Assembly (NCBI RefSeq): GCF_016653315.1
Contig: NZ_NHSH01000065.1
Span: 309,358-373,357 of the forward strand
Length of the DNA stretch: 64,000 nt
Reading direction: 5' to 3'
DNA from: Halochromatium roseum
GTDB taxonomy: Bacteria > Pseudomonadota > Gammaproteobacteria > Chromatiales > Chromatiaceae
Shown: positions 1 to 8,198 of the stretch, one piece after another
Position numbering within the stretch: the stretch's first letter is position 1
How the letters are laid out: the number at the start of each line of letters is the position of its first letter
Program-made: the position numbers and the translations under genes
The notes under the pieces: generated by a model
Database searches by the model: none
What the model saw: the letters and a program-made list of their open reading frames with translations, nothing else
What the model was told of the DNA's origin: nothing

Positions 1-1
1 T

Positions 2-592
2 CCGACCAAGATGGCCAATGGTCGGGTCGAGAACATCTGCTATATCTGCCTGCGCGGTGGCGAGGTGTACGAGCAGGCGAAGATCCATCCGACGCCGAAC
101 GAGGTCTATTGGTGGAACATCGAGGGCGGCAACGAGCTGGCCGCGATCAATACCGACTGTGGCCCGATCGGGGTGCTGATCTGCTACGACGCCGAATTCC
201 CCGAATTGGCCCGGCATCTGGTCGACCAAGGCGCCAATATCATCTTCGTGCCCTTCTGCACCGATGAGCGCCAGTCCTATCTGCGGGTGCGCTACTGTTG
301 CCAGGCGCGCGCGGTCGAGAACCAGTGCTATGTCGTCATGTCCGGCAACTGCGGCAATCTGCCGAACGTCGCCAACATGGATATCCAGTACGCGCAGAGC
401 TGCATCCTAACGCCTTGCGACTTTCCGTTCGCACGCGATGGCATTGCCGCCGATACGACACCGAACGTCGAGACCGTCGCCTTCGCTGATCTCGGGCTCA
501 AGGCGCTGCGTGAAGCGCGCAACTCCGGCACCGTGCAGAACCTCAAGGATCGCCGCCATGATCTCTACACCACGGTTTGGCGTGAGCGCTGA
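2..592 (+). CDS. Carbon-nitrogen hydrolase (nitrilase superfamily), 3' part
   Basis: C-terminal part of a nitrilase-fold amidohydrolase; the reading frame is open at the left edge, so the start lies outside the window. The family hydrolyses nitriles or amides with a Glu-Lys-Cys triad. Visible here are the Lys in EQAKIHPTPNE and the nucleophile Cys in LICYDAEFPE; the Glu would be upstream. The 'RARAVENQCYV'-like stretch (QARAVENQCYVV) is also typical. In many gammaproteobacteria this type is fused behind a GNAT acetyltransferase, which cannot be tested here. The exact substrate is unknown. The next gene begins 15 bp after the stop, but an operon with the lipid transporter is only possible. Confidence 0.85.
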   Translation, partial: PTKMANGRVENICYICLRGGEVYEQAKIHPTPNEVYWWNIEGGNELAAINTDCGPIGVLICYDAEFPELARHLVDQGANIIFVPFCTDERQSYLRVRYCCQARAVENQCYVVMSGNCGNLPNVANMDIQYAQSCILTPCDFPFARDGIAADTTPNVETVAFADLGLKALREARNSGTVQNLKDRRHDLYTTVWRER

Positions 593-607
593 GCGCCGCG
601 GTCACTG

Positions 608-1426
608 ATGCCCCTGAGCCGACGCTTGCCCGGCCGCGGCACCCTGGAGCCGCGCCATCAGCCCGCGCGGCACAACCGATTGCGCGCGCTCGAGCGGATC
701 GGCCTCGGCGCCCTGACGCTCAAGCTCTGTCTGCAGCTCTACCTGGATATCCTGTTCGGACGCGCGCAGTTCGATCTACCGGCATTTGCGCTGGCGCTGC
801 GCCAGGCCGGGCTCACGGTGTTCCCGGCGCTGACGCTGGTCGCCGCCACCGCCGGCGTCATCCTCGGCCAGTTGGCCGCGCGCCTGCTCGCCGAGATCAA
901 CCTGCCCGGCTTGATCCTGGTGCCGGTGATCTACGCGGTGACCATGGAGCTGATCCCGCTGCTGGTCGGGATTCTGGTCGCCGGCCGCGCCGGTGTCGCG
1001 CTGGCCGCGCGGCAAGCGACGCTGGTCGCTAGCGGCCAGGTCGACGGGCTCTTGGTCAGCGGCATCAACCCGATTCAGTTCACCACCGGGCCGGTGCTGC
1101 CGGCGATGCTCGCCATGTCCTTCGCGCTCAGCGTTTGGGGCAGCCTGGTCGCCCTGGGTGCCGCCCTGCTCTGGCTGGTGGTGATGGCCGATGTGCCGAG
1201 CTACCTGTTCAACGACGCCCTGCGCCAGGCCTTGACCCCGGCCGATCTGCTCGAGGCGCTGAGCAAACCCTTGATCTTCTCGCTGCTGATCGCCCTGATC
1301 GCCACCGCCAACGGCATCGCCGCCGGGCGCGATGTCGCCGGGGTCAGCCGCGCCGCCACCGACACCATGATCGGCGCGGTGACGGCGATCCTGCTGATCG
1401 ATCTCGGTTACGCGCTGGCGCCTTGA
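608..1426 (+). CDS. MlaE-type ABC transporter permease
   Basis: A 272-aa integral membrane protein of the MlaE/permease family that works with MCE-domain proteins in phospholipid or hydrophobic-molecule traffic between inner and outer membrane. Several hydrophobic segments are visible from about residue 50 on, with the family-typical stretch TMELIPLLVGILVAGR and the cytoplasmic loop with 'RQATLVASGQVDGLLVSGINP' that contacts the ATPase. It is the first gene of a four-gene set (permease, ATPase, MCE protein, lipoprotein). The stop codon overlaps a possible TTG start of the ATPase gene, indicating translational coupling. Confidence 0.85.
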   Translation: MPLSRRLPGRGTLEPRHQPARHNRLRALERIGLGALTLKLCLQLYLDILFGRAQFDLPAFALALRQAGLTVFPALTLVAATAGVILGQLAARLLAEINLPGLILVPVIYAVTMELIPLLVGILVAGRAGVALAARQATLVASGQVDGLLVSGINPIQFTTGPVLPAMLAMSFALSVWGSLVALGAALLWLVVMADVPSYLFNDALRQALTPADLLEALSKPLIFSLLIALIATANGIAAGRDVAGVSRAATDTMIGAVTAILLIDLGYALAP

Positions 1427-1434
1427 GCACGACC

Positions 1435-2298
1435 ATGCTGCAACAGTGGCAAGACAGCTTACCCGCCTGGATGCGCAACGCTTGGCGTCGCCATCCAGGC
1501 ATGCCGGCATCCTCAGACGCCGAGACGGTCACGCAAGCGGCAACAGAGACCTGGGAGACCTCAGCCCCCTTAGTCGAACTCGAGCGGGTGTTTCAGCACG
1601 TCAACGGACGCTGCGCGCTGAACGCCCTCTCGCTGTCGGTGCGACGCGGCGATGCGCTGTTGTTGATCGGCCCCAATGGCGCTGGCAAGAGTCTGACGCT
1701 ACGGCTGATGCTCGGGCTCGATCAGCCTTCCTCGGGCGCGATCAGGCTGTTTGGCCAAGACCTGGCCAGCCTGACCGATACGCAGATGAATCGGTTGCGC
1801 GGCCGCCTCGGCGTCGTGCTCCAAGGCGGCTCGCTGCTCGATGAGCTGACCCTGCTGGAGAACCTGCTGCTGCCGATGCGCGCGCGGCCCCGGGATCGCT
1901 CGGCACTGGCGCGCGCGGCGCGCCTGGTGATCACCCAGCTTCAGCTCGACGGCATGACCCATCATTACCCCCGCGCCCTGTCGCTCGGACAACGACGCAG
2001 CGCCGAGCTGGCCCGCGCGCTGATCAACCAGCCTGAACTACTGATCTGCGATGGCCTCAGCGATGGGCTCGATCGGCCGGCGTTACGCGATATCCTCGGC
2101 ATCCTGAAGGTACAGCGCGAGACCAGAGGCCTGACCATGGTCGCCACCGATAATGCGATGCTCGATGTCATCGGCCCCGAGGATCGGGTGCTGGTCATGG
2201 ATCGCGGTCGCCTGCTTTTTGATGGCACCCGCGCTGGTTTGGAGCGCGGCAGCAGCGACGATCTCGAGCTGCGCACTATCCTTGAAGGACATCCCTGA
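1435..2298 (+). CDS. MlaF-like ABC ATPase with degenerate catalytic residues
   Basis: 287-aa ABC-type nucleotide-binding subunit, partner of the upstream permease. Walker A is GPNGAGKS, the Q-loop is VVLQGGSLLDEL and the signature is LSLGQ. Two normally invariant catalytic positions are changed: the Walker B segment reads LLICDGLSDGLD, where family members have D-E-P, so the catalytic Glu is Gly; and the H-loop reads VATDNA where S/T-H-D is expected, so the switch His is Thr. It may bind ATP without efficient hydrolysis. The start is taken at ATG 1435; an in-frame TTG at 1423 overlapping the permease stop is an alternative. The frame is open further upstream but only as a shadow of the permease. 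Confidence 0.85.
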   Translation: MLQQWQDSLPAWMRNAWRRHPGMPASSDAETVTQAATETWETSAPLVELERVFQHVNGRCALNALSLSVRRGDALLLIGPNGAGKSLTLRLMLGLDQPSSGAIRLFGQDLASLTDTQMNRLRGRLGVVLQGGSLLDELTLLENLLLPMRARPRDRSALARAARLVITQLQLDGMTHHYPRALSLGQRRSAELARALINQPELLICDGLSDGLDRPALRDILGILKVQRETRGLTMVATDNAMLDVIGPEDRVLVMDRGRLLFDGTRAGLERGSSDDLELRTILEGHP

Positions 2299-2322
2299 GG
2301 AAGCAGGAGTGAGTCATGAGAA

Positions 2323-2370
2323 GTGAGTGGTGAGTGGTGAGTGGTGAGTGGTGCGTGGTGCGTGGTTAGC
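2323..2370. repeat. Heptanucleotide tandem repeat (GTGAGTG type)
   Basis: About six to seven degenerate copies of a 7-bp unit (GTGAGTG, then GTGCGTG) lie in the 110-bp gap between the ATPase gene and the MCE gene. A second 7-bp array of different sequence lies at 41725. No function can be read from the sequence. Confidence 0.85.
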
Positions 2371-2408
2371 GGATAGTTGATCGTGGTGGATCGTCAATCG
2401 TAGATAGC

Positions 2409-3503
2409 ATGAGCAGGTTAAATCGTCTCTACTCCCCGCCCGAGTTGGGGGCGCCCGGTAAGCGCCAGGCCCATGGCCGCCAGCGTGATCTGGCGCTCTC
2501 GGGCCTGTTCGTGTTGGCGATGCTGGGTCTGGTGCTCGGCGTGCTGCTGTTGCTGGCGCCGGGTCTGTTTAGCGGCTATAGCCTGCGTGCCTATTTCCTC
2601 GACGCCAATGGTCTCGATAGTGGCATCGATGTGATTCAGGAGGGCTTCGTTATCGGCCGCGTGCGCGCCCTCGAGCCGGTCTTCAGCAAGGACGCCGATC
2701 GCGCCAATTGCCCGCCGCCGACGACCGCGCGCGCGCCGGATCTGCCCTGCTTCCGCGCCACCCTGAGTATTCAGCAAGATTGGCCGGTGCCCGCCGACAG
2801 TGTCGCCCAGCTCGCGCCCGCCGGTGTGCTGCAGGGCAACATCATTCGGATCATCCCAGGAACGGCAGCGGTCACCTTGAGTGCAAACAGCGACATCCCG
2901 ACCATTGAGCGTGAGCCAGACCTTGGCATGCAGATCAGCGCCACCATTGAGCAGGCTCAGCGCAGCCTCGACGAGGTGATCCGGCCCGCGCTGGCCCGGC
3001 TGCAAGAACGCATCCAGGGGCTGCTGGCGATGTTCCAGGAGGGCGAAGACGGCACGGGCGCATTGGGGGCCGATCTCGGCCAGGGGCTGGGATCGGTGCT
3101 CGACAATCTGGTCGGCGTCAGCGCCAACATCGAGCAGAGCGTCAATCCGGAGCAGATTCAGGGCATCCTGACCGCCGTGCAGCGGCTCTCGGAGAATCTG
3201 GCCGTGGTCTCGACGGCGCTGCCATCGCGCACCGAGGAGATCCAGAACGCCGTGGTCCAATACACGGCGCTGGCCGACGAGCTACGGCAATTGGTCCAGG
3301 CCAGCCGACCCAGCGTACAGGGCTCCCTAGACGACGTGCAGTATGTGTTACAAGAACTGTCCGCGGCCTTGGCGCCGATCCTGAGCAACATCGAGCGTGC
3401 ATCGCGCAATCTCTCCGCGCTCTCGCGCGAGTTGCGCGAGGACCCGGTCTCATTGCTGCGCGGACAGGAGCAGGAGGACCAGTCGCCATGGTTCAATCGC
3501 TGA
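2409..3503 (+). CDS. MCE-domain (MlaD-like) substrate-binding protein
   Basis: 364-aa protein with one N-terminal membrane helix (about residues 28-50, rich in Leu/Val) followed by an MCE domain whose start reads AYFLDANGLDSGIDVIQEGFVIGRV. MCE proteins sit in the periplasmic face of the inner membrane, form rings and hand lipids to or from the transporter. The C-terminal half is a long predicted helix/coiled coil (about 180-350), common in larger MCE proteins. A Cys-containing insert near residues 100-115 (DRANCPPPTT...LPCF) is an unusual detail. It lies between the ATPase and the lipoprotein gene, as expected for this transport set. Confidence 0.85.
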   Translation: MSRLNRLYSPPELGAPGKRQAHGRQRDLALSGLFVLAMLGLVLGVLLLLAPGLFSGYSLRAYFLDANGLDSGIDVIQEGFVIGRVRALEPVFSKDADRANCPPPTTARAPDLPCFRATLSIQQDWPVPADSVAQLAPAGVLQGNIIRIIPGTAAVTLSANSDIPTIEREPDLGMQISATIEQAQRSLDEVIRPALARLQERIQGLLAMFQEGEDGTGALGADLGQGLGSVLDNLVGVSANIEQSVNPEQIQGILTAVQRLSENLAVVSTALPSRTEEIQNAVVQYTALADELRQLVQASRPSVQGSLDDVQYVLQELSAALAPILSNIERASRNLSALSRELREDPVSLLRGQEQEDQSPWFNR

Positions 3504-3542
3504 GGCGATGGCGACAAAGGCTGGTGGCGCGCGACGCGCGAC

Positions 3543-4394
3543 TTGCAGCGAAAACAGCCTCGGCCGACACAATGGCCCGGAAGCACCGCGATGTGGTTTA
3601 ACAGCAATGGCCCCAGCAGGCTGAGCAGCAACCCGCGAGCGCTGGCGCGGCAATCCGCTCGCCGCGCTGGGCCTCGGCCGCGGCGCGCGCGACGACTCAT
3701 CCGTCTGCCCCTCAGCCGTCAGCTGCTTGGCGCTCTGCTGCCTGACCGTTTGCTAGCTAGCCACTTGCCGCATGGTGCTCTGCTGCTCACGGTCCTAGCC
3801 CTCCTCGCCGGCTGCGGAAGTTCGGGTCCAGCCCAGCGCGATCAGTTCTATACGCTGCAGCCCGAGCTGGTCATCTCGCCAAGTCACCAGCGCGTGCCCG
3901 GGAGTCTGCTGGTCACCCCCCTGGCCTCGCGTGGCTTCCTCGGCGGCACCCAGATCCTGTTTCGCACCGCGGACGCACCGCTGCAAGTGCAACGCTATGA
4001 TGCCTTGCTCTGGGACGAGGCACCGGGGCGGGCGCTCAGCGAAGCGTTGATCGCCGCGCTGCGCGCCAGCGGCAGCTTCCAGTTCGTGGTCTCGGTGGCG
4101 GACCGGGCGCGAGCGGATTTCATCCTCAACGGTGAACTCACTCGCCTGGAACATCTGCCGACCGCAACGCCACCCCAGGTCAGCGCCGCCTTCAACCTGA
4201 CGCTCATCGCCCAGCAAGACCGATCGATCCAGTTCGCCCACAGCTACAGCGGACAGGCGCCGACGGCGGCCAACACCCCCGAGGCGATGGCGCGGGCCTT
4301 CAATCGCTTGACCGGGCGTTTGCTCACCCAAGCGATGCAGGACCTTCAACGTCTAGCGCCAACCCTCAAGCGCACCCTGGCCAGCGACGGCTGA
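3543..4394 (+). CDS. ABC-type transport auxiliary lipoprotein (PqiC-like)
   Basis: Up to 283 aa with a clear lipobox, LLAGC, so an outer- or inner-membrane lipoprotein. The body after the Cys (QFYTLQPE..., then RYDALLWDEAPGRALSEALIAALRASG) matches the ABC_trans_aux family found with MCE systems. The start is uncertain: ATG 3543 and ATG 3591 would leave a long Arg-rich leader before the signal peptide, whereas TTG 3765 would give a short but conventional signal sequence starting MPHGALLLTVLALLAGC. I give the longest frame; the true start may be much later. It is the last recognisable gene of the lipid transport operon. Confidence 0.8.
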   Translation: MQRKQPRPTQWPGSTAMWFNSNGPSRLSSNPRALARQSARRAGPRPRRARRLIRLPLSRQLLGALLPDRLLASHLPHGALLLTVLALLAGCGSSGPAQRDQFYTLQPELVISPSHQRVPGSLLVTPLASRGFLGGTQILFRTADAPLQVQRYDALLWDEAPGRALSEALIAALRASGSFQFVVSVADRARADFILNGELTRLEHLPTATPPQVSAAFNLTLIAQQDRSIQFAHSYSGQAPTAANTPEAMARAFNRLTGRLLTQAMQDLQRLAPTLKRTLASDG

Positions 4395-4398
4395 TCTC

Positions 4399-5892
4399 TT
4401 GCCTCGACGCACAGCCTCAGATCCCTTTGCCGCGCTGATGCCCGCCGACCTAGGCCAGATGCCGGTCGCCTGGCGGCAGCTGCGCATACCGGGGCCGCCG
4501 CCAGGGCTCGCGCTCAGTCCAGCGGAGCAGCGCGCGCAGACCCCGGAGATGCGCTTTGCAAGGCGCAGCATCCAATGCATCGAGCTGCGGGGCGAAGCGG
4601 CGAGGGATTCAGGCCGCCCGGCATCTAGCCGCCCGGCACCCAGCCGCTCATCCACTGATCCAACTGAGCCAATTCAGCCAACTGAGCCAAATGAGCCAAT
4701 TCAGCGAACTCAGCCAGCTGAGCCAACCGATCAGCTCGCCTTGATCGACAAGGCCTCGCCTCACGCCCTGTTCGACCTGATGCTGACCGAGGTCTCGCCG
4801 AGCGGCGCCGGACAGGCACCCAAGGCCGATGCCGGCTCGGTCATGCCGATCACCGGACAACTGCTCTGGCAGACCGCCGCCAACTTCCATCGCTTCGTCA
4901 GCCGCACCGAGATCGCCACCCAAGCTGGCTGGCTACAACTGGCACTGAACTGCGACCCCAACACCCACGACCGCGAGAGCGTGCAGGCGCTCAAGTCCTT
5001 TCATTTGCATCTGATCTACTGGCGGCCATCGGAGCTGCAGGCACTGCGCCAGGCCGAGCGATACCGGGATCAGCATGACCCCTATCTGGCGCGACAATGC
5101 CTCGATCCGCTCAGCTTCATAGGCCCCAGGCTGCTCGATGACCGCCTCCAGGCACTCGACCCCGATCTCGCCGCCCTTGGCGCGCAGCGGCTGCCGGCAG
5201 ATACTCGCGCGAGCTGTACCGGACAGCGCCCGCTGGGCTGCCTGATCGCCCTGCCGAGCTGGGATCTCTTGGCGACCCCAGCCTTTGAATCGCTGATGCG
5301 ACGGCTGCACCAGCGGCTCGCCGCGACGGCCAGCGCCCTGCTGCGCGCGTTCACCGGCGCGCAGCAGGCGCCAAGGCCATGGCAGCGTCACCGACTGTTA
5401 CCCTTGCGCCAGATCGCTTGGAACCTCGAGTCCCTTGGTCTGAATGCCGCGTCTCGCGCCGATCTGCTCGCCCTCGCGCAGCGGTTGCACGACCTCCCCG
5501 CGGCGCGGGCTCTGCAGCTCAAACAGGCCTCGCCGGCTCGACGGATGCATCAGATGACCCTGAACCAACCCTGCTACAGCCTGAGTCTCAGCCCGATGGA
5601 TGCACGCGGCCGCTCAACCCTCGGCGCCGATGGCCCACTCCTGCTCAGCCTGCAGCTGAAGCTGTTCTCGGGCATCGGCGGGGCCGGTCTGTTCTCATTT
5701 CCCGGTCTCCCGAGCGTGCGTGTGTTGCGCGCGCAAGGACAGTTCTCGGACGCCGACTGGCAGCGCCGCGCCGACTTCCAGCGCCGCTTTGCCGAGTACA
5801 ACAGCACGAGCATCAAGCAAGCCTACGCTGAAGGACGCCTACATTGCGGCCCAGTGGGTCAATTCCAGAGCGCCAGCGGCTGGACGCGCTAG
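4399..5892 (+). CDS. Uncharacterised 497-aa protein with Pro/Glu/Gln tandem repeat
   Basis: I do not recognise this protein. It begins at a TTG 5 bp after the lipoprotein stop; ATG 4438 is an alternative. Residues about 1-85 are Pro-rich, 88-111 are eight three-residue repeats (PTE/PIQ/PNE...), and from 120 on the sequence looks globular (LLWQTAANFHRFVSR, HLHLIYWRPSEL, then a Gly/Phe-rich GIGGAGLFSFPGLPSVRV near 425). No signal peptide or membrane segment is evident, and no catalytic signature stands out. Codon use resembles the neighbours. Its position suggests cotranscription with the MCE operon, but no role can be assigned. Confidence 0.7.
   Translation: MPRRTASDPFAALMPADLGQMPVAWRQLRIPGPPPGLALSPAEQRAQTPEMRFARRSIQCIELRGEAARDSGRPASSRPAPSRSSTDPTEPIQPTEPNEPIQRTQPAEPTDQLALIDKASPHALFDLMLTEVSPSGAGQAPKADAGSVMPITGQLLWQTAANFHRFVSRTEIATQAGWLQLALNCDPNTHDRESVQALKSFHLHLIYWRPSELQALRQAERYRDQHDPYLARQCLDPLSFIGPRLLDDRLQALDPDLAALGAQRLPADTRASCTGQRPLGCLIALPSWDLLATPAFESLMRRLHQRLAATASALLRAFTGAQQAPRPWQRHRLLPLRQIAWNLESLGLNAASRADLLALAQRLHDLPAARALQLKQASPARRMHQMTLNQPCYSLSLSPMDARGRSTLGADGPLLLSLQLKLFSGIGGAGLFSFPGLPSVRVLRAQGQFSDADWQRRADFQRRFAEYNSTSIKQAYAEGRLHCGPVGQFQSASGWTR
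4660..4731 (+). repeat. 9-bp in-frame tandem repeat
   Basis: Eight consecutive 9-bp units (consensus CCAACTGAG) encode PTE, PIQ, PTE, PNE, PIQ, RTQ, PAE, PTD within the unknown protein. The period is a multiple of three, so copy number changes would keep the frame. Confidence 0.9.
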
Positions 5893-6036
5893 CCATGGCC
5901 ATGGCTCTCGCCGCCAAGGCGTTTCACCATCCGCTGATTGCAGCCGCCGCGGGCAGGACGCGCTAGCGATGGACCTCTGTGCCTGTGCCGGGAACATGCG
6001 GAGTCCGGCGTACATTGTTTGCTGGATGTACTAGCG

Positions 6037-6939
6037 ATGGACCTCGGTGCCTATGCCCACCTGTGGATCTTGTTCTCGCTGCTGTCGGCGTTCTTTCACG
6101 CCTCGCGACTCGCCGTCACCAAGCACCTGAGCCTGACCCTTTCGGTCCGCGCGCTGACCCTCTACGTCAACCTCGCCAGCCTGCTGGTGACCCTGCCCTT
6201 GATCGTCTGGCATCACGACTTTCCGTTCGAGGACCGCGTCTATCTACAGGTCGTCCTGCTGGGCGGGCTGCTCTCCGGGCTCGGCGGCTGGGCGCTCAAC
6301 GTCGCCATCCACCGCAGCGAGGTCTCCTTGGTCGGGCCGATCCTGACCCTGACTCCGGCGTTCGTGATCATCATCGAATGGCTGCTCACTGGGGCCTTGC
6401 CGGGCGCGCTCGGTTTCTTGGGCATCGGCTTGCTGGTCATCGGCAGCTACATCCTCGCCCTCAGTCACGAGCAAGAGGATTGGCATCGGCCGCTGCTGCG
6501 CTTGGTCACCAATCCCGGCAGTGCCTTCACCTTGACCGCCGCGGCCTGCTTCGCCACCGCCTCGACGCTCGGGCGCATCGGTATCGAGCGTTCCGATCCG
6601 CTCTCGTTCGCGGTGATGGTGGCCATCGTCAACCCGATCGTCCTGTTGACGCTGTTCAGCGTTCAGGACCGGCGCTTCTATCGCGAAGTCCTACCGCCGC
6701 AACTAGCCCGCCAGGCGCGGCCTTTGCTCCTGCTCGGGGTGCTGTTCGCGCTGATGCGCATTGCCGACCAGATCGCCCTCAGCATGACGCTGGCCAGCTA
6801 CGCGATGGCGGTGAAGCGCACCGCCGGCATGTTCTCGGTGCTGATCGGCCGCTGGTATTTTGGCGAGGGCCGCACCCGCGCCAAGCTCATCGGCAGCGCG
6901 GTGATGCTGATCGGGCTGTTCCTGCTGACCCAGCTCTAA
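6037..6939 (+). CDS. EamA/DMT-superfamily transporter
   Basis: 300-aa membrane protein with about ten hydrophobic segments and two related halves, as in EamA drug/metabolite transporters, which move small metabolites across the inner membrane. Family-like parts include the conserved start WILFSLLSAFFHASRLAVTK and 'SLVGPILTLTPAFVIIIEWLL'; the second half has KRTAGMFSVLIGRWYFGE. ATG 6037 is preferred because it starts immediately before the first membrane helix; the frame is open to 5938. The substrate is unknown. The start region is partly duplicated 68 bp upstream (see findings). Confidence 0.85.
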   Translation: MDLGAYAHLWILFSLLSAFFHASRLAVTKHLSLTLSVRALTLYVNLASLLVTLPLIVWHHDFPFEDRVYLQVVLLGGLLSGLGGWALNVAIHRSEVSLVGPILTLTPAFVIIIEWLLTGALPGALGFLGIGLLVIGSYILALSHEQEDWHRPLLRLVTNPGSAFTLTAAACFATASTLGRIGIERSDPLSFAVMVAIVNPIVLLTLFSVQDRRFYREVLPPQLARQARPLLLLGVLFALMRIADQIALSMTLASYAMAVKRTAGMFSVLIGRWYFGEGRTRAKLIGSAVMLIGLFLLTQL

Positions 6940-6953
6940 CGCACATGACGAGA

Positions 6954-7106
6954 TCACTGGAAAAGATCAGCGGTAGTCTCTGCTCTGGCCGCCGTGACCA
7001 GCCAGCGTTGCAGTTGGGCCAGATCGCGGCAGGGGGTGAAGCCGGCGTCGACACCGGCCCAATCCACCGCTGGATCGGTCTCCAGCGTCGCGGCGCCGTC
7101 TTGTGC
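6954..7106 (-). pseudogene. Possible 3' remnant of an unidentified gene
   Basis: On the minus strand a start-less open frame ends with a natural-looking C-terminus (VDWAGVDAGF, LAQLQRWLVTAARAETTADLFQ split over the fragment). The amino acid composition resembles real protein better than the other two frames. It is cut off just before the 3' end of the Rpn gene. I cannot name the parent gene and the call is weak. Confidence 0.3.
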
Positions 7107-7111
7107 CGGTA

Positions 7112-8101
7112 CTATTTATTAGTGCGTAATGCTTCGACTTGCGCCACACCCAGGCCAGTGGCTTGGGCAATCTGCCCGTCTGTGAGTATGCCCAGGGCGA
7201 TGAGGTTGCGTGCCGTGGCCCGAGCCTTTTCCAGCTCGCCTTTCTGCATCCCGATCCGCTCGCCTTTCTGCATCCCAATCCGCTCGCCTTTCTGTATCCC
7301 AATCCTCTCCCCTTCTAAACGCTCGCGTTCTGCCCAGTGCTGTAAGTTCTCGGCTAACATGGCCTTGTCCTCGATGAGTGAATGAACCTGTGTGAGGTCG
7401 ATCTTCGCGCCTAAGCGCTGGAGATGGCGTTTAAGCCAGCGGGTGATGAGTGCATCCAGCCGGGCCTTGTTGGGGTCGGCTTGGATCAGGCGCACTAGTC
7501 GATCAACCGCTGCTTGCAAGGAGGCACGATCCGCGGAGGCGATCTCGACCTCGAAGACACCGCTGAGCGGGCTGTTGATCGCGCTGAGCTGCTCGGGCGT
7601 GTAGCGGCCTTCGTCAATCAGATAGTAGCGCAGGTGCGGCTGGTAGGCGCGCAGGAACAACGGTGGCTGGGGGCGGACCAGCTCGTCAATCTCCTCCGCG
7701 GCATGCCAACGCTCAATCCCATTGTAGAGCACGATCGGCAAGATCGGGGGCAGGCCTTTGACTGGGCTGGTGACCTTGGTCTTGAGCAGGTGCTGATAGA
7801 AGCAGGCGACGTAGTGGAGCATGCGCAGCGGCATGGTCGGATCGACGCTGGATTGGAATTCGATCAGCAGGTAAAGGAACAATTGCTCGGTGACGCCTTG
7901 CCAATGCACCTGCACCGACCAGACGACGTCCTCGAAGCGCTCCTCGAACAGCGGGGTGATGTAATTCCCGCTGTGGTTCTTCAGCGTCGAGAAGTCCATC
8001 AGCGCGGCAATCTCCGCCGGAGCGAAGCCTTCAATCAGCTGCTGGACGAACTCGGGGTGGCTGAACAACTCCTTGTAGCCGGTGTCGTGGTGCTTGGCCA
8101 T
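7112..8101 (-). CDS. Rpn/YhgA-type recombination-promoting nuclease (transposase_31)
   Basis: 329 aa. The N-terminus MAKHHDTGYKELFSHPEFV and the core EDVVWSVQVHW...LYLLIEFQSSVD are characteristic of the Rpn/PD-(D/E)XK family, with the D and the E-x-Q of the nuclease site visible. E. coli Rpn proteins cut DNA and raise RecA-independent recombination; they are now also discussed in phage defence. The C-terminal tail carries three 8-residue repeats (GERIGMQK) typical of family members. The gene is transcribed alone on the minus strand between an EamA gene and a broken propeller gene, so no partner is evident. Confidence 0.85.
   Translation of the reverse strand: MAKHHDTGYKELFSHPEFVQQLIEGFAPAEIAALMDFSTLKNHSGNYITPLFEERFEDVVWSVQVHWQGVTEQLFLYLLIEFQSSVDPTMPLRMLHYVACFYQHLLKTKVTSPVKGLPPILPIVLYNGIERWHAAEEIDELVRPQPPLFLRAYQPHLRYYLIDEGRYTPEQLSAINSPLSGVFEVEIASADRASLQAAVDRLVRLIQADPNKARLDALITRWLKRHLQRLGAKIDLTQVHSLIEDKAMLAENLQHWAERERLEGERIGIQKGERIGMQKGERIGMQKGELEKARATARNLIALGILTDGQIAQATGLGVAQVEALRTNK
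7234..7305 (-). repeat. 24-bp tandem repeat in Rpn gene
   Basis: Three near-identical 24-bp units encode KGERIG(M/I)Q repeats close to the C-terminus of the Rpn-like protein. Such repeats vary in number among Rpn paralogues and keep the frame. Confidence 0.9.
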
Positions 8102-8198
8102 CGGGGCGTTGGCGGCTCAGTGTAGTGCTCATCAGGTGAGTGTAGCGCAGGCGAGTGCCAGAAGGCATACGCGGCCAGAGCGTGTTGCGAGTGACCAA

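Noticed and set aside
5979..7385. 468-aa plus frame overlapping the EamA gene
   Set aside because: Arg/Pro/Ala-rich shadow in another frame of a clear membrane protein gene.
7514..8125. 203-aa plus frame opposite the Rpn gene
   Set aside because: Antisense shadow; the minus-strand protein has recognisable family motifs.
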